From: DATKRB01 sp963794215
GTDB taxonomy: Bacteria > Actinomycetota > Acidimicrobiia > Acidimicrobiales > RAAP-2
Direction of reading: 5' to 3'
Length of the DNA stretch: 64,000 bases
NCBI GenBank assembly: GCA_963794215.1
Contig: CAWCCQ010000009.1
Span: 139,653 to 203,652 of the forward strand
Numbering within the stretch: position 1 is the stretch's first letter; each line of letters opens with the position of its first letter. Below the pieces are notes generated by a model. The model saw only the letters and a program-made list of their open reading frames with translations, did not search any database and was not told where the DNA came from. This document shows, piece after piece, positions 18,425-27,014 of this stretch. Position numbers and translations under genes: made by a program.

Positions 18425-19766
18425 CTTGTCCCTCCATCAGCCCCCGGCGGCTCGTCGCGCGGTGCGACGTCCGCGTCCGAGTGGTGCCCACCAGCGTGGC
18501 GGCCAGGTGGGCCAAGGCCGCCACGCTGTGCCCTTCGACGAAGTCGTCGATGGAGGGGAGCGCGGCAGCCATGCCGCCGGCCAAGGGCTCGAACCCCGGT
18601 TGCGCTTTGTGCGGGTTGGCCCACACCACCCGGTGGGCCAACCGCCTGAGGCGAGCCATCTGGCGTCCGAGCTCGACGGGGTCGTCGCGTTCCCAGCCGT
18701 CGGAGAGCACGGCAACGATCGCGCCACGAGCCAGGCCGCGCTGGCCCCACGTGTCGAGGAACTCCTTGAGGAGATGACCGAGCCGGGTTCCCCCGCCCCG
18801 GTCGGGCACCGCCCCCAGGGCAGCGCGCACCGCCCGCTCGCTGTCGGCGGTCGCCAGCATCGAGGTCACCCGGGTCAAGCGGGTGCCGATGGTGAAGACC
18901 TCGGTCGGGGGCCGACGTCCCCGCCCGGCGGCATGGGCGAAGCGAAGGAGCGCCTCGGCGTAGGCGGCCATGGAACCGCTGACGTCGACGAGCAGGACGA
19001 GGCGTCGTGCCCGGGGCTGCCGGTGGACATAGCCGATGGCGGTCATCTCGCCGCCGGACGCCATCATGCGTCGCAACGTGCGGGCCCGGTCGGGACGTCC
19101 CCGAGCGGCGACCCGGTAGCGACTGGCGGAGCGAACCTCTCCGGTCTTGGCGAAGGTGGACGTGAGCAGCCCCAGGAGCGTGGGGTCCAAGGCCGCCAGC
19201 TCACCCAGGTCGCGCTGAGCCAGGCGCTCGACCCGACTGGCCAGGGGCAGCTCGAGGACGTCGGGCGAGTCGACACCCTCGATCTCGTCGGGCTCCGGAC
19301 CGCCGCCGAGCGTGCCTGGAGGACCGGACGCAGCGCTGGGCTGCTCGGGCTCGTTGCCAGCGGCGCCCAGCCGGAAGGCGACATAGAGGCGATCGAAGAT
19401 GGCGAGGTCCTCGGGCGCCGCGCACATGGTCGCTCGACCCGCTCGGTACACCCCGAGGGGATCGCCCGGATCGAGGAGATCGATGGCCTGAAGCCACGCG
19501 TGCACGCGATCGGGCGACGCAGCGACACCGTGGCGGCGCAGCGCGCGGGCCATCTCCACCACCTCGTGGACCAGGTCGCCGGGCGCAGTCTGTTTGGTGC
19601 CGGGCGCCACGCCGTCGAGCGAGCCGATCAACGGCGGGACGAGCGCCCTCGCCTGCTCCGTAACATTCAATGTCTCATTTACCTTTAGAGAATCGGCGGA
19701 GGGCGATGGGGGTTCGCCCTGAGTAACTGTATGGTTGAGGTCGATATTGGGAAGGGGTTCACGCAT
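18408..19766 (-). CDS. CoxE-like von Willebrand factor A protein
   Basis: A 452-residue protein. The first ~200 residues are helical with a low-complexity Pro/Gly/Glu stretch; the C-terminal half is a vWA domain with the MIDAS motif LVDVSGSMAAYAEAL, the later threonine element (FTIGTRLTRVT) and VAVLSDGWERDDP. In Cox systems CoxE works with the MoxR-type ATPase CoxD to activate the apoenzyme, including building the active site. Its start overlaps the MoxR stop by 8 bases. The first 35 codons are less G+C rich than the rest, so a later start is possible. Confidence 0.9.
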   Translation of the reverse strand: MREPLPNIDLNHTVTQGEPPSPSADSLKVNETLNVTEQARALVPPLIGSLDGVAPGTKQTAPGDLVHEVVEMARALRRHGVAASPDRVHAWLQAIDLLDPGDPLGVYRAGRATMCAAPEDLAIFDRLYVAFRLGAAGNEPEQPSAASGPPGTLGGGPEPDEIEGVDSPDVLELPLASRVERLAQRDLGELAALDPTLLGLLTSTFAKTGEVRSASRYRVAARGRPDRARTLRRMMASGGEMTAIGYVHRQPRARRLVLLVDVSGSMAAYAEALLRFAHAAGRGRRPPTEVFTIGTRLTRVTSMLATADSERAVRAALGAVPDRGGGTRLGHLLKEFLDTWGQRGLARGAIVAVLSDGWERDDPVELGRQMARLRRLAHRVVWANPHKAQPGFEPLAGGMAAALPSIDDFVEGHSVAALAHLAATLVGTTRTRTSHRATSRRGLMEGQDARAR

Positions 19767-20658
19767 CGGTGGGGCATTCCAGCAGGGTGGCCAGGCCCAC
19801 CTCGTGCACCCGGTCGATATCCTCGTGGTACTTGAGCACGCTGCCTAAGGTGGAGGTTGCGGTCGACGGCGTGAGGTCGTCTGCGCCAAGGACGGTCAAT
19901 GCCGCCGCCCAGTCCAGTGCTTCGGCCACACCCGGGGGCTTGAGCAGGCCCGCGGTGCGGAGCCGTTGCGTGGCCGAGGCGACCCGTTGGGCGATGCGCT
20001 CGGTCACTTGGGGGAGGCGTTGGCGGATGATCTCGACCTCCCGTTCGTAGGAGGGCAGGTCGACCCAGTGATAGAGGCATCGGCGCTTGAGGGCGTCGTG
20101 GACCTCGCGGGTCCGGTTGGAGGTGACGACGACCACCGGTGGGGTCGGGGCCCGGAGGGTGCCGATCTCGGGGATGGTGACCGAGAACTCGCTCAGCACC
20201 TCGAGGAGGAGCGCCTCGAATTCGTCGTCGGCCCGGTCGACCTCGTCGATCAGGAGCACGCTCGGGTCGGTCTCGACGGCCTGGAGGAGGGGCCGGGGCA
20301 GTAGGAAGTCCCGGCTGTAGAGCTCGCGCTCGAGGTGCGGCGCGTCCCGAGCGGAGCCTGCCGCCTCGACCGCGCGCAGGTGCAGGAGCTGCCGGGGGAA
20401 ATCCCAGTCGTAGAGGGCTTGGGAGGCGTCGATCCCCTCGTAGCACTGCAGCCGGATCAGCGGCGCCCCGAGCGCTCGGGCCAGGGCGTCGGCCACCGCC
20501 GTTTTGCCGACGCCAGCGGCGCCCTCCAAGAAGATCGGCCGCCGCATCGAGACAGCCAAGAAGCAGGCCACCGCCATCTGATCGTCGGCAAGGTAGCCCT
20601 GGGCACCCAACGCGTCCATCATGGCTGCCGGGCTCGGGATCGGTCGGGCGTCGCTCAC
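19759..20658 (-). CDS. MoxR/CoxD-type AAA+ ATPase
   Basis: A 299-residue AAA+ ATPase. Walker A is IFLEGAAGVGKTAVA at about residue 41, Walker B is SVLLIDEVDRAD at about 133, and a sensor-1 Asn occurs in VVVVTSNRTREV. The YDWDFPRQLLHLR segment after Walker A is typical of CoxD. Together with the vWA protein it forms the chaperone pair for molybdenum hydroxylase maturation. The GTG start overlaps the MoaD stop (GTGA). Confidence 0.93.
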   Translation of the reverse strand: MSDARPIPSPAAMMDALGAQGYLADDQMAVACFLAVSMRRPIFLEGAAGVGKTAVADALARALGAPLIRLQCYEGIDASQALYDWDFPRQLLHLRAVEAAGSARDAPHLERELYSRDFLLPRPLLQAVETDPSVLLIDEVDRADDEFEALLLEVLSEFSVTIPEIGTLRAPTPPVVVVTSNRTREVHDALKRRCLYHWVDLPSYEREVEIIRQRLPQVTERIAQRVASATQRLRTAGLLKPPGVAEALDWAAALTVLGADDLTPSTATSTLGSVLKYHEDIDRVHEVGLATLLECPTDA

Positions 20659-20894
20659 GTGCCGCCCGAGACCGGGGGGACCACGGCCACTTCGTCGTCG
20701 TCGCCCACCGAGGTGGAGGGCCCGCTCTCTTCCCCGTTCACCCAGACCTTGGATTGGGCGAGCACGACCGCGAACGTCGGTCCGAATCGACGTCGGGCCT
20801 CGGCGAGGACCTCGCCGACATCGTCCCCGGGCACCGCGTCCGATCCGCGACCGGCTGCGTCACGAGCCGGGCCGAACAGCCGAAGGCGGGCCAC
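20655..20894 (-). CDS. moaD: MoaD-like sulfur carrier with one residue after Gly-Gly
   Basis: A 79-residue beta-grasp protein (RLRLFGPARDAAG start, VWVNGEESGPSTSVGDDDEVAVVPPVSGG near the end), the small subunit of molybdopterin synthase. MoaD normally ends in Gly-Gly, which is thiocarboxylated to give the dithiolene sulfur. Here the frame reads GG-Thr-stop, one residue too long. The extra ACG codon lies in the GTGA overlap with the MoxR start. Either Thr is removed after translation, or the base sequence is wrong, or this carrier does not act in the usual way. It lies 3 bases after MoaA. Confidence 0.85.
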   Translation of the reverse strand: MARLRLFGPARDAAGRGSDAVPGDDVGEVLAEARRRFGPTFAVVLAQSKVWVNGEESGPSTSVGDDDEVAVVPPVSGGT

Positions 20895-20897
20895 CGC

Positions 20898-21959
20898 TCA
20901 GCCCCCGATGGCCGACATCGACCGCGCGGGCTGGAAGAATCCCGGATCGTTGATCCCATGACCGGCCAGCTTGCGCCACGTCGCGACTCGGAACGCCTCG
21001 GCTAGCGCCGCGTCGTCGGCCCCCGAACGCAACAGGTCGCGTGCCGAGAGCTCGTCGTCGGAGAAGAGGCAGTTGCGGATGGCGCCGTCGGCCGTGAGGC
21101 GGAGCCGGTCACAGGTCCCGCAGAACGGGCGAGTCACGCTGGCCACGACCCCGATCTCGCCCAGGCCGTCGACGAAGCGGAAGCGATCCGCCGGTGCGGT
21201 GCCGCTCCGAGTGCCCTGGGGCTGACGCACCGGCTCGAGCGGCCAACGCCGGTTGATCCGCTCGACAATCTCCTCCCCCGAGACGACCTGCGAGCGTCGC
21301 CAGCCGTGCTGGGCGTCGAGCGGCATGAACTCGATGAAACGGACCACCCGGCCGGTCCTCCGTGCGAACTCGGCGAAGTCCTCCACCTCGTCGTCGTTCA
21401 CCCCGGCCATCACCACGACGTTGACCTTGACCGGGCCGAGACCGACGCGCTCGGCCTCGGCCATGCCCGCCAAGGGCCAGCGCAGCTGACCGCGCCGCCG
21501 GATGGCGGCGAAGCGCTCGGGGCGCAGCGAGTCGCAACTCACGTTCACCCGACGGAGGCCGGCTGCCGCCAGGTCGGCTGCCATCCGGGTCAACCTCCAG
21601 CCGTTGGTGGTGAGCGCGAGGTCCTCGAAGCCGATCGCGGAGAGCTCCCGCACGATGCGCACCACGTCGCGTCGCAAGAGTGGCTCCCCACCGGTCAGAC
21701 GCACGGACCGTACGCCCAGGTCAAAGGCGATGCGGGCCAGCCGGACGATCTCGTCGCGCCCCAAGAGCTCCTCGCGGGGTCGGAGCGGGACACCCTCTTC
21801 GGGCATGCAGTAGACGCACCGGAAGTTGCAGTTGTCGGTCAGCGAGATCCGCAGGTCACTGTGGATGCGGCCGAACGTGTCGACCAGTGGCCCGTCGGTG
21901 GGCGCCGAGGGGCCACTGGATCGACGTCCGAGCACGATCGGGACGACGGAGGGGTTCAC
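20898..21959 (-). CDS. moaA: GTP 3',8-cyclase MoaA
   Basis: Radical SAM enzyme of 353 residues for the first step of molybdopterin biosynthesis. The radical SAM cluster ligands are C44-x3-C48-x2-C51 (CNFRCVYCMPE), the SAM-binding TGGEPLLR is present, and the second cluster is in PFCGTCDRLRLTADG...NCLF. It ends in Gly-Gly, as active MoaA does. The open frame runs further upstream, but GTG at 21959 overlaps the MoaE stop (GTGA) and is preferred. Confidence 0.95.
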   Translation of the reverse strand: MNPSVVPIVLGRRSSGPSAPTDGPLVDTFGRIHSDLRISLTDNCNFRCVYCMPEEGVPLRPREELLGRDEIVRLARIAFDLGVRSVRLTGGEPLLRRDVVRIVRELSAIGFEDLALTTNGWRLTRMAADLAAAGLRRVNVSCDSLRPERFAAIRRRGQLRWPLAGMAEAERVGLGPVKVNVVVMAGVNDDEVEDFAEFARRTGRVVRFIEFMPLDAQHGWRRSQVVSGEEIVERINRRWPLEPVRQPQGTRSGTAPADRFRFVDGLGEIGVVASVTRPFCGTCDRLRLTADGAIRNCLFSDDELSARDLLRSGADDAALAEAFRVATWRKLAGHGINDPGFFQPARSMSAIGG

Positions 21960-22495
21960 GGATGGCGGTGCGCGCCAGAGGGGAGGGCGCTGGGCTCGGA
22001 TCCTGGCCCGTCGCCCTCGAGATGGCACGCGCCCCAATCCTCACCGCCGCGCCAGACCTCACGCTTCCAGATGGGGACCGTGGCCTTGACGGTGTCGATG
22101 CAGAAGTGGGCTGCGTCGAAGGCCACCTGCCGGTGCGGCGCCGACACGGCCACCACGACCGCCGCGTCGGTCACCGCCAGACGTCCGGTTCGGTGCAGCA
22201 TGACGATCCGCCCGACGTCGGGCCAACGTTGGCGAGCGCTCTCGGCGATCCCGGCCATCGTCGGGGCCACCATCTCCTCGTAGGCCTCGTAAACGAGCTC
22301 GGAGACCTCGGGACGCCCGAGACTGTGATCGCGGACCGTGCCGGTAAAGGTCACCACCGCTCCACATCGGGGCACGACCGCCCAGAGGGCGGCCTCGGTA
22401 ACGGGAAGCGGGCCGTGCAGCAGCCCGAGCCACTCGTCCGCGTGCTCGGGCGGTTGGCCGGCTGGTGCCCGCGGGTGGTCGGTCGCGGTCGCCAT
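21956..22495 (-). CDS. moaE: Molybdopterin synthase catalytic subunit MoaE
   Basis: Large subunit of molybdopterin synthase, 179 residues. The signatures AVVTFTGTVRDHSLGRPV-type (here RPEVSELVYEAYEEMA-like), IVMLHRTGRLAVTDAAVVVAVSAPHR and the catalytic Lys segment TVKATVPIWKREVW are present. About 15 residues precede the core and about 30 acidic/Pro-rich residues follow it. It is coupled to MoaA by a GTGA overlap. Confidence 0.95.
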   Translation of the reverse strand: MATATDHPRAPAGQPPEHADEWLGLLHGPLPVTEAALWAVVPRCGAVVTFTGTVRDHSLGRPEVSELVYEAYEEMVAPTMAGIAESARQRWPDVGRIVMLHRTGRLAVTDAAVVVAVSAPHRQVAFDAAHFCIDTVKATVPIWKREVWRGGEDWGACHLEGDGPGSEPSALPSGAHRHP

Positions 22496-22521
22496 GGCTC
22501 AATGTTACCGGCCGGTGCTGG

Positions 22522-23085
22522 TCATTCGCCCTCGAAGGCGGCGGGCGATGCTGATGTGTCCAGCTCAGGGCGATCGGCGCACACAGAGGTACCTGCGCTC
22601 GTGCTCCGCATGCCGGTGTCGTCGCGCTCCCAGGTGCCCGACCGTCCGCCGGTCTTGCGCCAGAGCGTCAGGTCCTCCATCCGTACCTCGGGGTGTTCGT
22701 GGAGCAGCGCACCGAGCACCGAGAGTCCCGCCAGCGCGCACGCGGTCAACGCCTCCATCTCGACGCCGGTTCGGCTCACGGTCTCGGCCACGGCAGTGAC
22801 CTCCACTGCCGACCCTTCGTGGTGGATCTCGACGTCGATGTCGGTCAGCGGGATCGGGTGGCAGAGGGGGATGAGGCTCGACGTCGACTTGCCACCCAAG
22901 ATGCCGGCGATCCGTCCCGCCGCGAGCGTCTCTGCGTGCTCGGGGTCCCCCACGAGGGATTGCGTGGCTTCCAGCCCGACGATCCGGCATCGGGCCATTG
23001 CGTACCGGAGGGTGACGGCTTTGCCGGTGACGTCGACCATCGACGCTCGGCCATGCTCGTCGATGTGGGTCAGTCCGTCGCTCAC
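22522..23085 (-). CDS. moaC: Cyclic pyranopterin monophosphate synthase MoaC, with C-terminal tail
   Basis: Converts the MoaA product to cPMP. Core motifs are ASMVDVTGKAVTLR, GKSTSSLIPLCHPIPLTDI with the conserved His, and GVEMEALTACALAGL with the catalytic region, then WRKTGG. Core ends at about residue 155; a further ~30 residues rich in Ser/Thr/Asp extend beyond the usual end. The frame is open upstream, but GTG at 23085 gives the normal N-terminus. Confidence 0.94.
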   Translation of the reverse strand: MSDGLTHIDEHGRASMVDVTGKAVTLRYAMARCRIVGLEATQSLVGDPEHAETLAAGRIAGILGGKSTSSLIPLCHPIPLTDIDVEIHHEGSAVEVTAVAETVSRTGVEMEALTACALAGLSVLGALLHEHPEVRMEDLTLWRKTGGRSGTWERDDTGMRSTSAGTSVCADRPELDTSASPAAFEGE

Positions 23086-23116
23086 GTCGCACCCCCCGGT
23101 GGCCAGGCTCCCCCGT

Positions 23117-23752
23117 TCACGGGGCAGCCCGTTGCTCGGCACGCAATGCCTCGCTCGTGTCGACCAGCAGCTCGGGACCGTAGCGGACAATCTGGGGCAG
23201 GTGGTCGGCCAATGCGTCCGCCACCGCGCCCACGGCCTTAGGGTCGAAAGCGAGTCGCGGGCGCCGGCCGAGGATCCGGAAGAGCCGTTCGGCCACCGCC
23301 GTTGGTTCCGCCAGGTCAGCCGGTCGGGTCCGGGTCGCCCATCCCACCGTGATCTCCCACTGGGCCGATGCGACCGGGGAGAGAGCGACGTGCACGAGGT
23401 GCGCCTCGGCCAGCGCGGCGCGCCACGGGGCGACCACATCGGAGGCCTCGATCGTGCCGTCGAGGAGCAGCTCGGTCCCCACGTGCGCGCACGCCCGCGC
23501 CGCCCCCGGGGGGAGCCCGGACGCTGACAGCTGGGCACGCAACGCGTGATCCAGTGCCTGGAACCGCCGATGCCCGTGGAAGGCGTGGTCAGCCCGGTGG
23601 TGAAGCGCCCGGCCCGCCAACACGTCGGGCGCCAGCCGTGAGAGGTCCAGCACGCCGTGCGGCAGCAGGTCGGGCAGTACCGTTCCCAACCCCTCGGCCG
23701 GGGTGAGCGGTCGGGCATGGCGAGCCGTCAGCAGGTGGGCGAAGTAGTTCAA
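23117..23752 (-). CDS. AcpH/DUF479-like protein (putative carrier-protein phosphodiesterase)
   Basis: A 211-residue protein that begins LNYFAHLLTARHA, like the MNYLAHLHLA start of acyl-carrier-protein phosphodiesterase (HD-like fold), and later has LAGRALHHRADHAFHGHRRFQALDHAL, resembling the GIRLHRRID...F region of that family. Resemblance is partial, so the call is tentative. The start is a TTG at 23752 overlapping the stop of the LLM oxidoreductase (TTGA), strong support for coupling. Its presence in a molybdopterin operon is odd; it may be a metal-dependent hydrolase of another phosphodiester. Confidence 0.5.
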   Translation of the reverse strand: MNYFAHLLTARHARPLTPAEGLGTVLPDLLPHGVLDLSRLAPDVLAGRALHHRADHAFHGHRRFQALDHALRAQLSASGLPPGAARACAHVGTELLLDGTIEASDVVAPWRAALAEAHLVHVALSPVASAQWEITVGWATRTRPADLAEPTAVAERLFRILGRRPRLAFDPKAVGAVADALADHLPQIVRYGPELLVDTSEALRAEQRAAP

Positions 23753-24588
23753 CCCTCGTCGGCGCTCAGCTCGAGCGCCGACCCGATGGTCTCCATGCCG
23801 GCCAGCCACACGTCGAGGTCGCCGCGACTGGGGGCGACCACCAGGTGTTGGACCCCCACCTTCTCGTACGCCTCGCGCTGGACCTTGATTTCGTCGACGC
23901 TGATGTTCCGCGCGTCCCAGTCCACCCTGAGCGAGATGGTGAACTCCGGCTCGGGTCGGCGGGCCCGGATGCGCTCGACGAGCGGACCGGCTGCCTCGGG
24001 CGGGACACCGATCCCGTGGAAGCCGTCGCCGCGGGTCACCGCGCGCTCGAGGGCGCCGTCGCTGCCGCCGCCGACCCAAATGGGTACGTCGCCCGCGGGC
24101 TTGGGCAGCACTTGCACGTCGGCGAATGCGTAGTACCGACCATCGTGGCTGGTCGGATCCTCACAGAAGACAGCCCGGAGCACGTCGATGATCTCGTCGA
24201 GCCGAGCGCCCCGGTGGTCGAACGGGGCGTGCAAGGCGCGGTACTCGGCCTCGGACCACCCGATCCCGATGCCGAGGGTGAGGCGGCCCGAGCTGAGGCT
24301 ATCGAGGCTGGCCAGCGAGTTGGCCAGGGCGAGCGGGCTGGTGTACTGCGGACCGACCAGCACGCTGGTCCCGAGACGGACCGTCTCGGTCGCCGCCCCC
24401 GCGAAGGCCAGCGACATGAGTGGGTCGTAGAGGAGGGGAGAGGGATACGCCTGGGCCACCGGGTGCACGAGGTGGTCCGAGACCCAAACGTCCGCGTAGC
24501 CAAGCGCCTCGGCGTGCACCGCCGCGCGCTGCATGGCGCCTGGCACCGCGGCGCGCCCGAATTGGGGGAGGTGAATGCCGAATCGCAC
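23749..24588 (-). CDS. LLM-class F420-dependent oxidoreductase
   Basis: A 279-residue luciferase-like protein, first gene of the maturation operon. It has RFGIHLPQFGR, GYADVWVSDHLVHP, TETVRLGTSVLVGPQYTSPLALA, SSGRLTLGIGIGWSEAEYRAL and VPIWVGGGSDGALERAVTRGDG, the standard order for F420-dependent TIGR03619-like proteins. GTG at 24588 is preferred; TTG at 24591 is one codon earlier. The link to the molybdoenzyme is unknown. Confidence 0.88.
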   Translation of the reverse strand: MRFGIHLPQFGRAAVPGAMQRAAVHAEALGYADVWVSDHLVHPVAQAYPSPLLYDPLMSLAFAGAATETVRLGTSVLVGPQYTSPLALANSLASLDSLSSGRLTLGIGIGWSEAEYRALHAPFDHRGARLDEIIDVLRAVFCEDPTSHDGRYYAFADVQVLPKPAGDVPIWVGGGSDGALERAVTRGDGFHGIGVPPEAAGPLVERIRARRPEPEFTISLRVDWDARNISVDEIKVQREAYEKVGVQHLVVAPSRGDLDVWLAGMETIGSALELSADEG

Positions 24589-24638
24589 CAAGTCGACGCT
24601 ACCAGCGCCCCGCCAGCGGGCCCAGTAGAGTCCCCGCG
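24589..24638. promoter_or_regulatory. 50-base bidirectional control region for coxL and the maturation operon
   Basis: The CoxL gene and the eleven-gene minus-strand operon start only about 50 bases apart in opposite directions, so their promoters must overlap each other or the coding ends. No clear hexamers or dyad could be assigned. Confidence 0.4.
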
Positions 24639-27014
24639 ATGCCCGGCTCGATTCTCGGCAACGAAGTGAGACGAGTGGAGGACCCAGAGATTCTGCTCGG
24701 GCGAGCCACCTACGTCGACAACCTCGAGATTGAGGGAGTCCTCAGCCTCGTCTTCGTCCGGTCCCCCTTCGCCCATGCCCGCATCGTGTCGATCGACGTC
24801 GAGGCGGCTCGGCAGGCTCCCGGCGTCGTGGCGGTCTACACGGCCGCCGACCTGCCGATGCCCGAGGACACCGGGCTGATGCGCCTGCACGACGCCGTCG
24901 CCCGTCCTCCCCTCGCCACCGCCGCCGTGCGATTCGTCGGTGACACCGTGGTGGCGGTGGTCGCCGAGACTCGGTCGGCTGCCGTTGACGCCGCGGAGCT
25001 GGTGGACGTGGAATATGACCCCCTCCCCGCCGTCACCGATCCCGAGGCTGCGCTCGCGCCCAATGCGCCGCTCCAGTTCCCCGCCGTGGGCTCGAACCTC
25101 GCGAGCTCGGCAACCGGGGGGAACAGCGCAGACCCCTTAGAGGGTGCCGAAGTCGTGGTGCGCGGTCGATTCGTGAACCAGCGGGTCGCCGTCATGCCCA
25201 TGGAGGGTGGCGCGATCGCCGTCATCCCCGGCGACGACGGGGACGGTCACGACCTGACGATCTACGTCGGCACCCAGATGCCCCATATGTTCCGGATGCT
25301 CCAATCGGCGGCGATCGGGGTCGAGGCGGAGAAGGTTCGGGTCATCGCTCCCCACGTCGGCGGAGCGTTCGGCGCCAAGGTGGCCACGATCGAGCACAAG
25401 GTGGCGATCGCCTGCGCGTTGGCACTCGGGCGGCCGGTCAAGTGGGTCGAGACCCGCAGCGAGAACCTGGTTGCCATGCCCCATGGCCGGGGTCAGGTGC
25501 AGTTCGTCGAGCTGGGACTCCGTCGCGACGGGACGATGGTGGGCCTCCGCTGCCGGATGATCGGCGATGCCGGAGCCTACGGAGGGTTCGGCGGGTCGCT
25601 CGTAGCCGGACCGACGCGCTCGATGGCCCAGGGTGTCTACCGCATCCCGAAGATCTCGTTCCAGGCGGCGGTCGTGCTCACGAACACGACGCCCATGGGG
25701 GCGTTCCGCGGCGCGGGGCGTCCCGAAGCCGCGGCCTTCCTCGAGCGCATCGTGGACATCGCCGCCGACGAGCTGGACATCGACCCCGTCGAGCTGCGGC
25801 GCCGGAATTTCCTGCCGTCGGCGGAGTTCCCCTACACCACGATCATGGGGTCGACCTACGACAACGGAGACTACGATCTCGCGCTCGACGAAGCAGTGCG
25901 CATTGCCGGCTACGCGCAGCTCCGAGCCGAGCAGGCCGAACGCCGTCAGAAAGGCGACCCCAAGTTCTTGGGCATCGGGGTCAGCGCCTACGTCGAGGTG
26001 ACCGCCGGCGGTGGGGGCGGGGAGTGGGGACAGGTGGAGATCGATCCCGACGGCGGGGCGACCGTGCGGGTGGGAACCTCGGCCCACGGGCAGGGTCACG
26101 CCACCTCGTTTTCGATGATTGTGGCCGATCGGCTCGGCATCCCAATCGAACGGATCCGCTTCATCCAGTCCGATACCGCCAAGGTGCCCAAGGGTGGGGG
26201 CACGGGCGGTTCCCGCTCACTGCAGCTGGGTGGCTCCGCGGTGCACGGCGCCACCGAGGCCGTGCTGGCCAAGGCGCGGCAGCTGGTGGCCGATCGCCTC
26301 GAGGCGTCGTTCGAGGACATCGTGGTCACCGAGGACGGACGGCTGGCGGTCGCTGGCTCTCCCGCCACCTCTTTGGCATGGTCCGAGGTGGCGTCGGCGT
26401 CGGCGGAGCTGGGCGAGCCATTGCTGGCGATGTTCGACTTCAAGACCAACGGGGCGACGTATCCCTTCGGTGCCCACGTGGCGGTGGTGGAGATCGATTC
26501 GGAGACTGGGCACGTCCGGGTGGTCCGCCACGTGGCTGTCGACGACTGCGGGCGAGTCCTGAACCCCATGATCGTCCGAGGGCAACAGCACGGCGGGATC
26601 GCGCAGGGCGTCGCGCAGGCCTTGTTCGAGGAGGTCGTCTACGACGACGCGGGTAATCCGCTGACCAGTACGTTGGCCGAGTACGCCATGCCGAGCGCGG
26701 CCGAGTTGCCCTTCTTCGAGGCTTCGAACACCGAGACGCCGACCCACCTCAACCCGCTGGGTGCCAAGGGCATCGGGGAATCCGGCACGATCGGGTCGAC
26801 CCCGGCGATGCAGAACGCCGTCGTCGACGCCCTCAGCCACCTCGGTGTCCGCCACATCGACATGCCATGCACGCCCGAGCGCGTGTGGCGTGCCATCAAC
26901 GATGCGCGGGAGGGTCGGCTCGCGCCCATCTGGCGGGAGCCACCGGCGGTGTTCGAGTCCCTGCCGGTCCCCGAGCTCGACGTCGGCGACGCGTCCGAGG
27001 AGCTCAACCTCTGA
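24639..27014 (+). CDS. CoxL-type molybdenum hydroxylase large subunit, form II (not a proven CO dehydrogenase)
   Basis: Molybdopterin-binding subunit of the xanthine dehydrogenase family, 791 residues. It has the N-terminal aldehyde oxidase a/b hammerhead domain (about 15-125) and the two Mo-binding domains with PHVGGAFGAK, GAFRGAGRPEA (about residue 354), GQGHATSF and the C-terminal AKGIGESGTIGSTPA with the catalytic Glu. The active-site loop reads AFRGAGR, the form II type; true CO dehydrogenase has a Cys-containing AYRCSFR loop. No FAD (CoxM) or iron-sulfur (CoxS) subunit is encoded in the window, so it is an orphan or its partners lie elsewhere. Start is ATG at 24639. Confidence 0.93.
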   Translation: MPGSILGNEVRRVEDPEILLGRATYVDNLEIEGVLSLVFVRSPFAHARIVSIDVEAARQAPGVVAVYTAADLPMPEDTGLMRLHDAVARPPLATAAVRFVGDTVVAVVAETRSAAVDAAELVDVEYDPLPAVTDPEAALAPNAPLQFPAVGSNLASSATGGNSADPLEGAEVVVRGRFVNQRVAVMPMEGGAIAVIPGDDGDGHDLTIYVGTQMPHMFRMLQSAAIGVEAEKVRVIAPHVGGAFGAKVATIEHKVAIACALALGRPVKWVETRSENLVAMPHGRGQVQFVELGLRRDGTMVGLRCRMIGDAGAYGGFGGSLVAGPTRSMAQGVYRIPKISFQAAVVLTNTTPMGAFRGAGRPEAAAFLERIVDIAADELDIDPVELRRRNFLPSAEFPYTTIMGSTYDNGDYDLALDEAVRIAGYAQLRAEQAERRQKGDPKFLGIGVSAYVEVTAGGGGGEWGQVEIDPDGGATVRVGTSAHGQGHATSFSMIVADRLGIPIERIRFIQSDTAKVPKGGGTGGSRSLQLGGSAVHGATEAVLAKARQLVADRLEASFEDIVVTEDGRLAVAGSPATSLAWSEVASASAELGEPLLAMFDFKTNGATYPFGAHVAVVEIDSETGHVRVVRHVAVDDCGRVLNPMIVRGQQHGGIAQGVAQALFEEVVYDDAGNPLTSTLAEYAMPSAAELPFFEASNTETPTHLNPLGAKGIGESGTIGSTPAMQNAVVDALSHLGVRHIDMPCTPERVWRAINDAREGRLAPIWREPPAVFESLPVPELDVGDASEELNL

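Noticed and set aside
24639..27014. Aerobic CO dehydrogenase CoxL
   Set aside because: The active-site loop is AFRGAGR (form II), without the Cys of the true CO dehydrogenase loop, and CoxM and CoxS are absent from the window.
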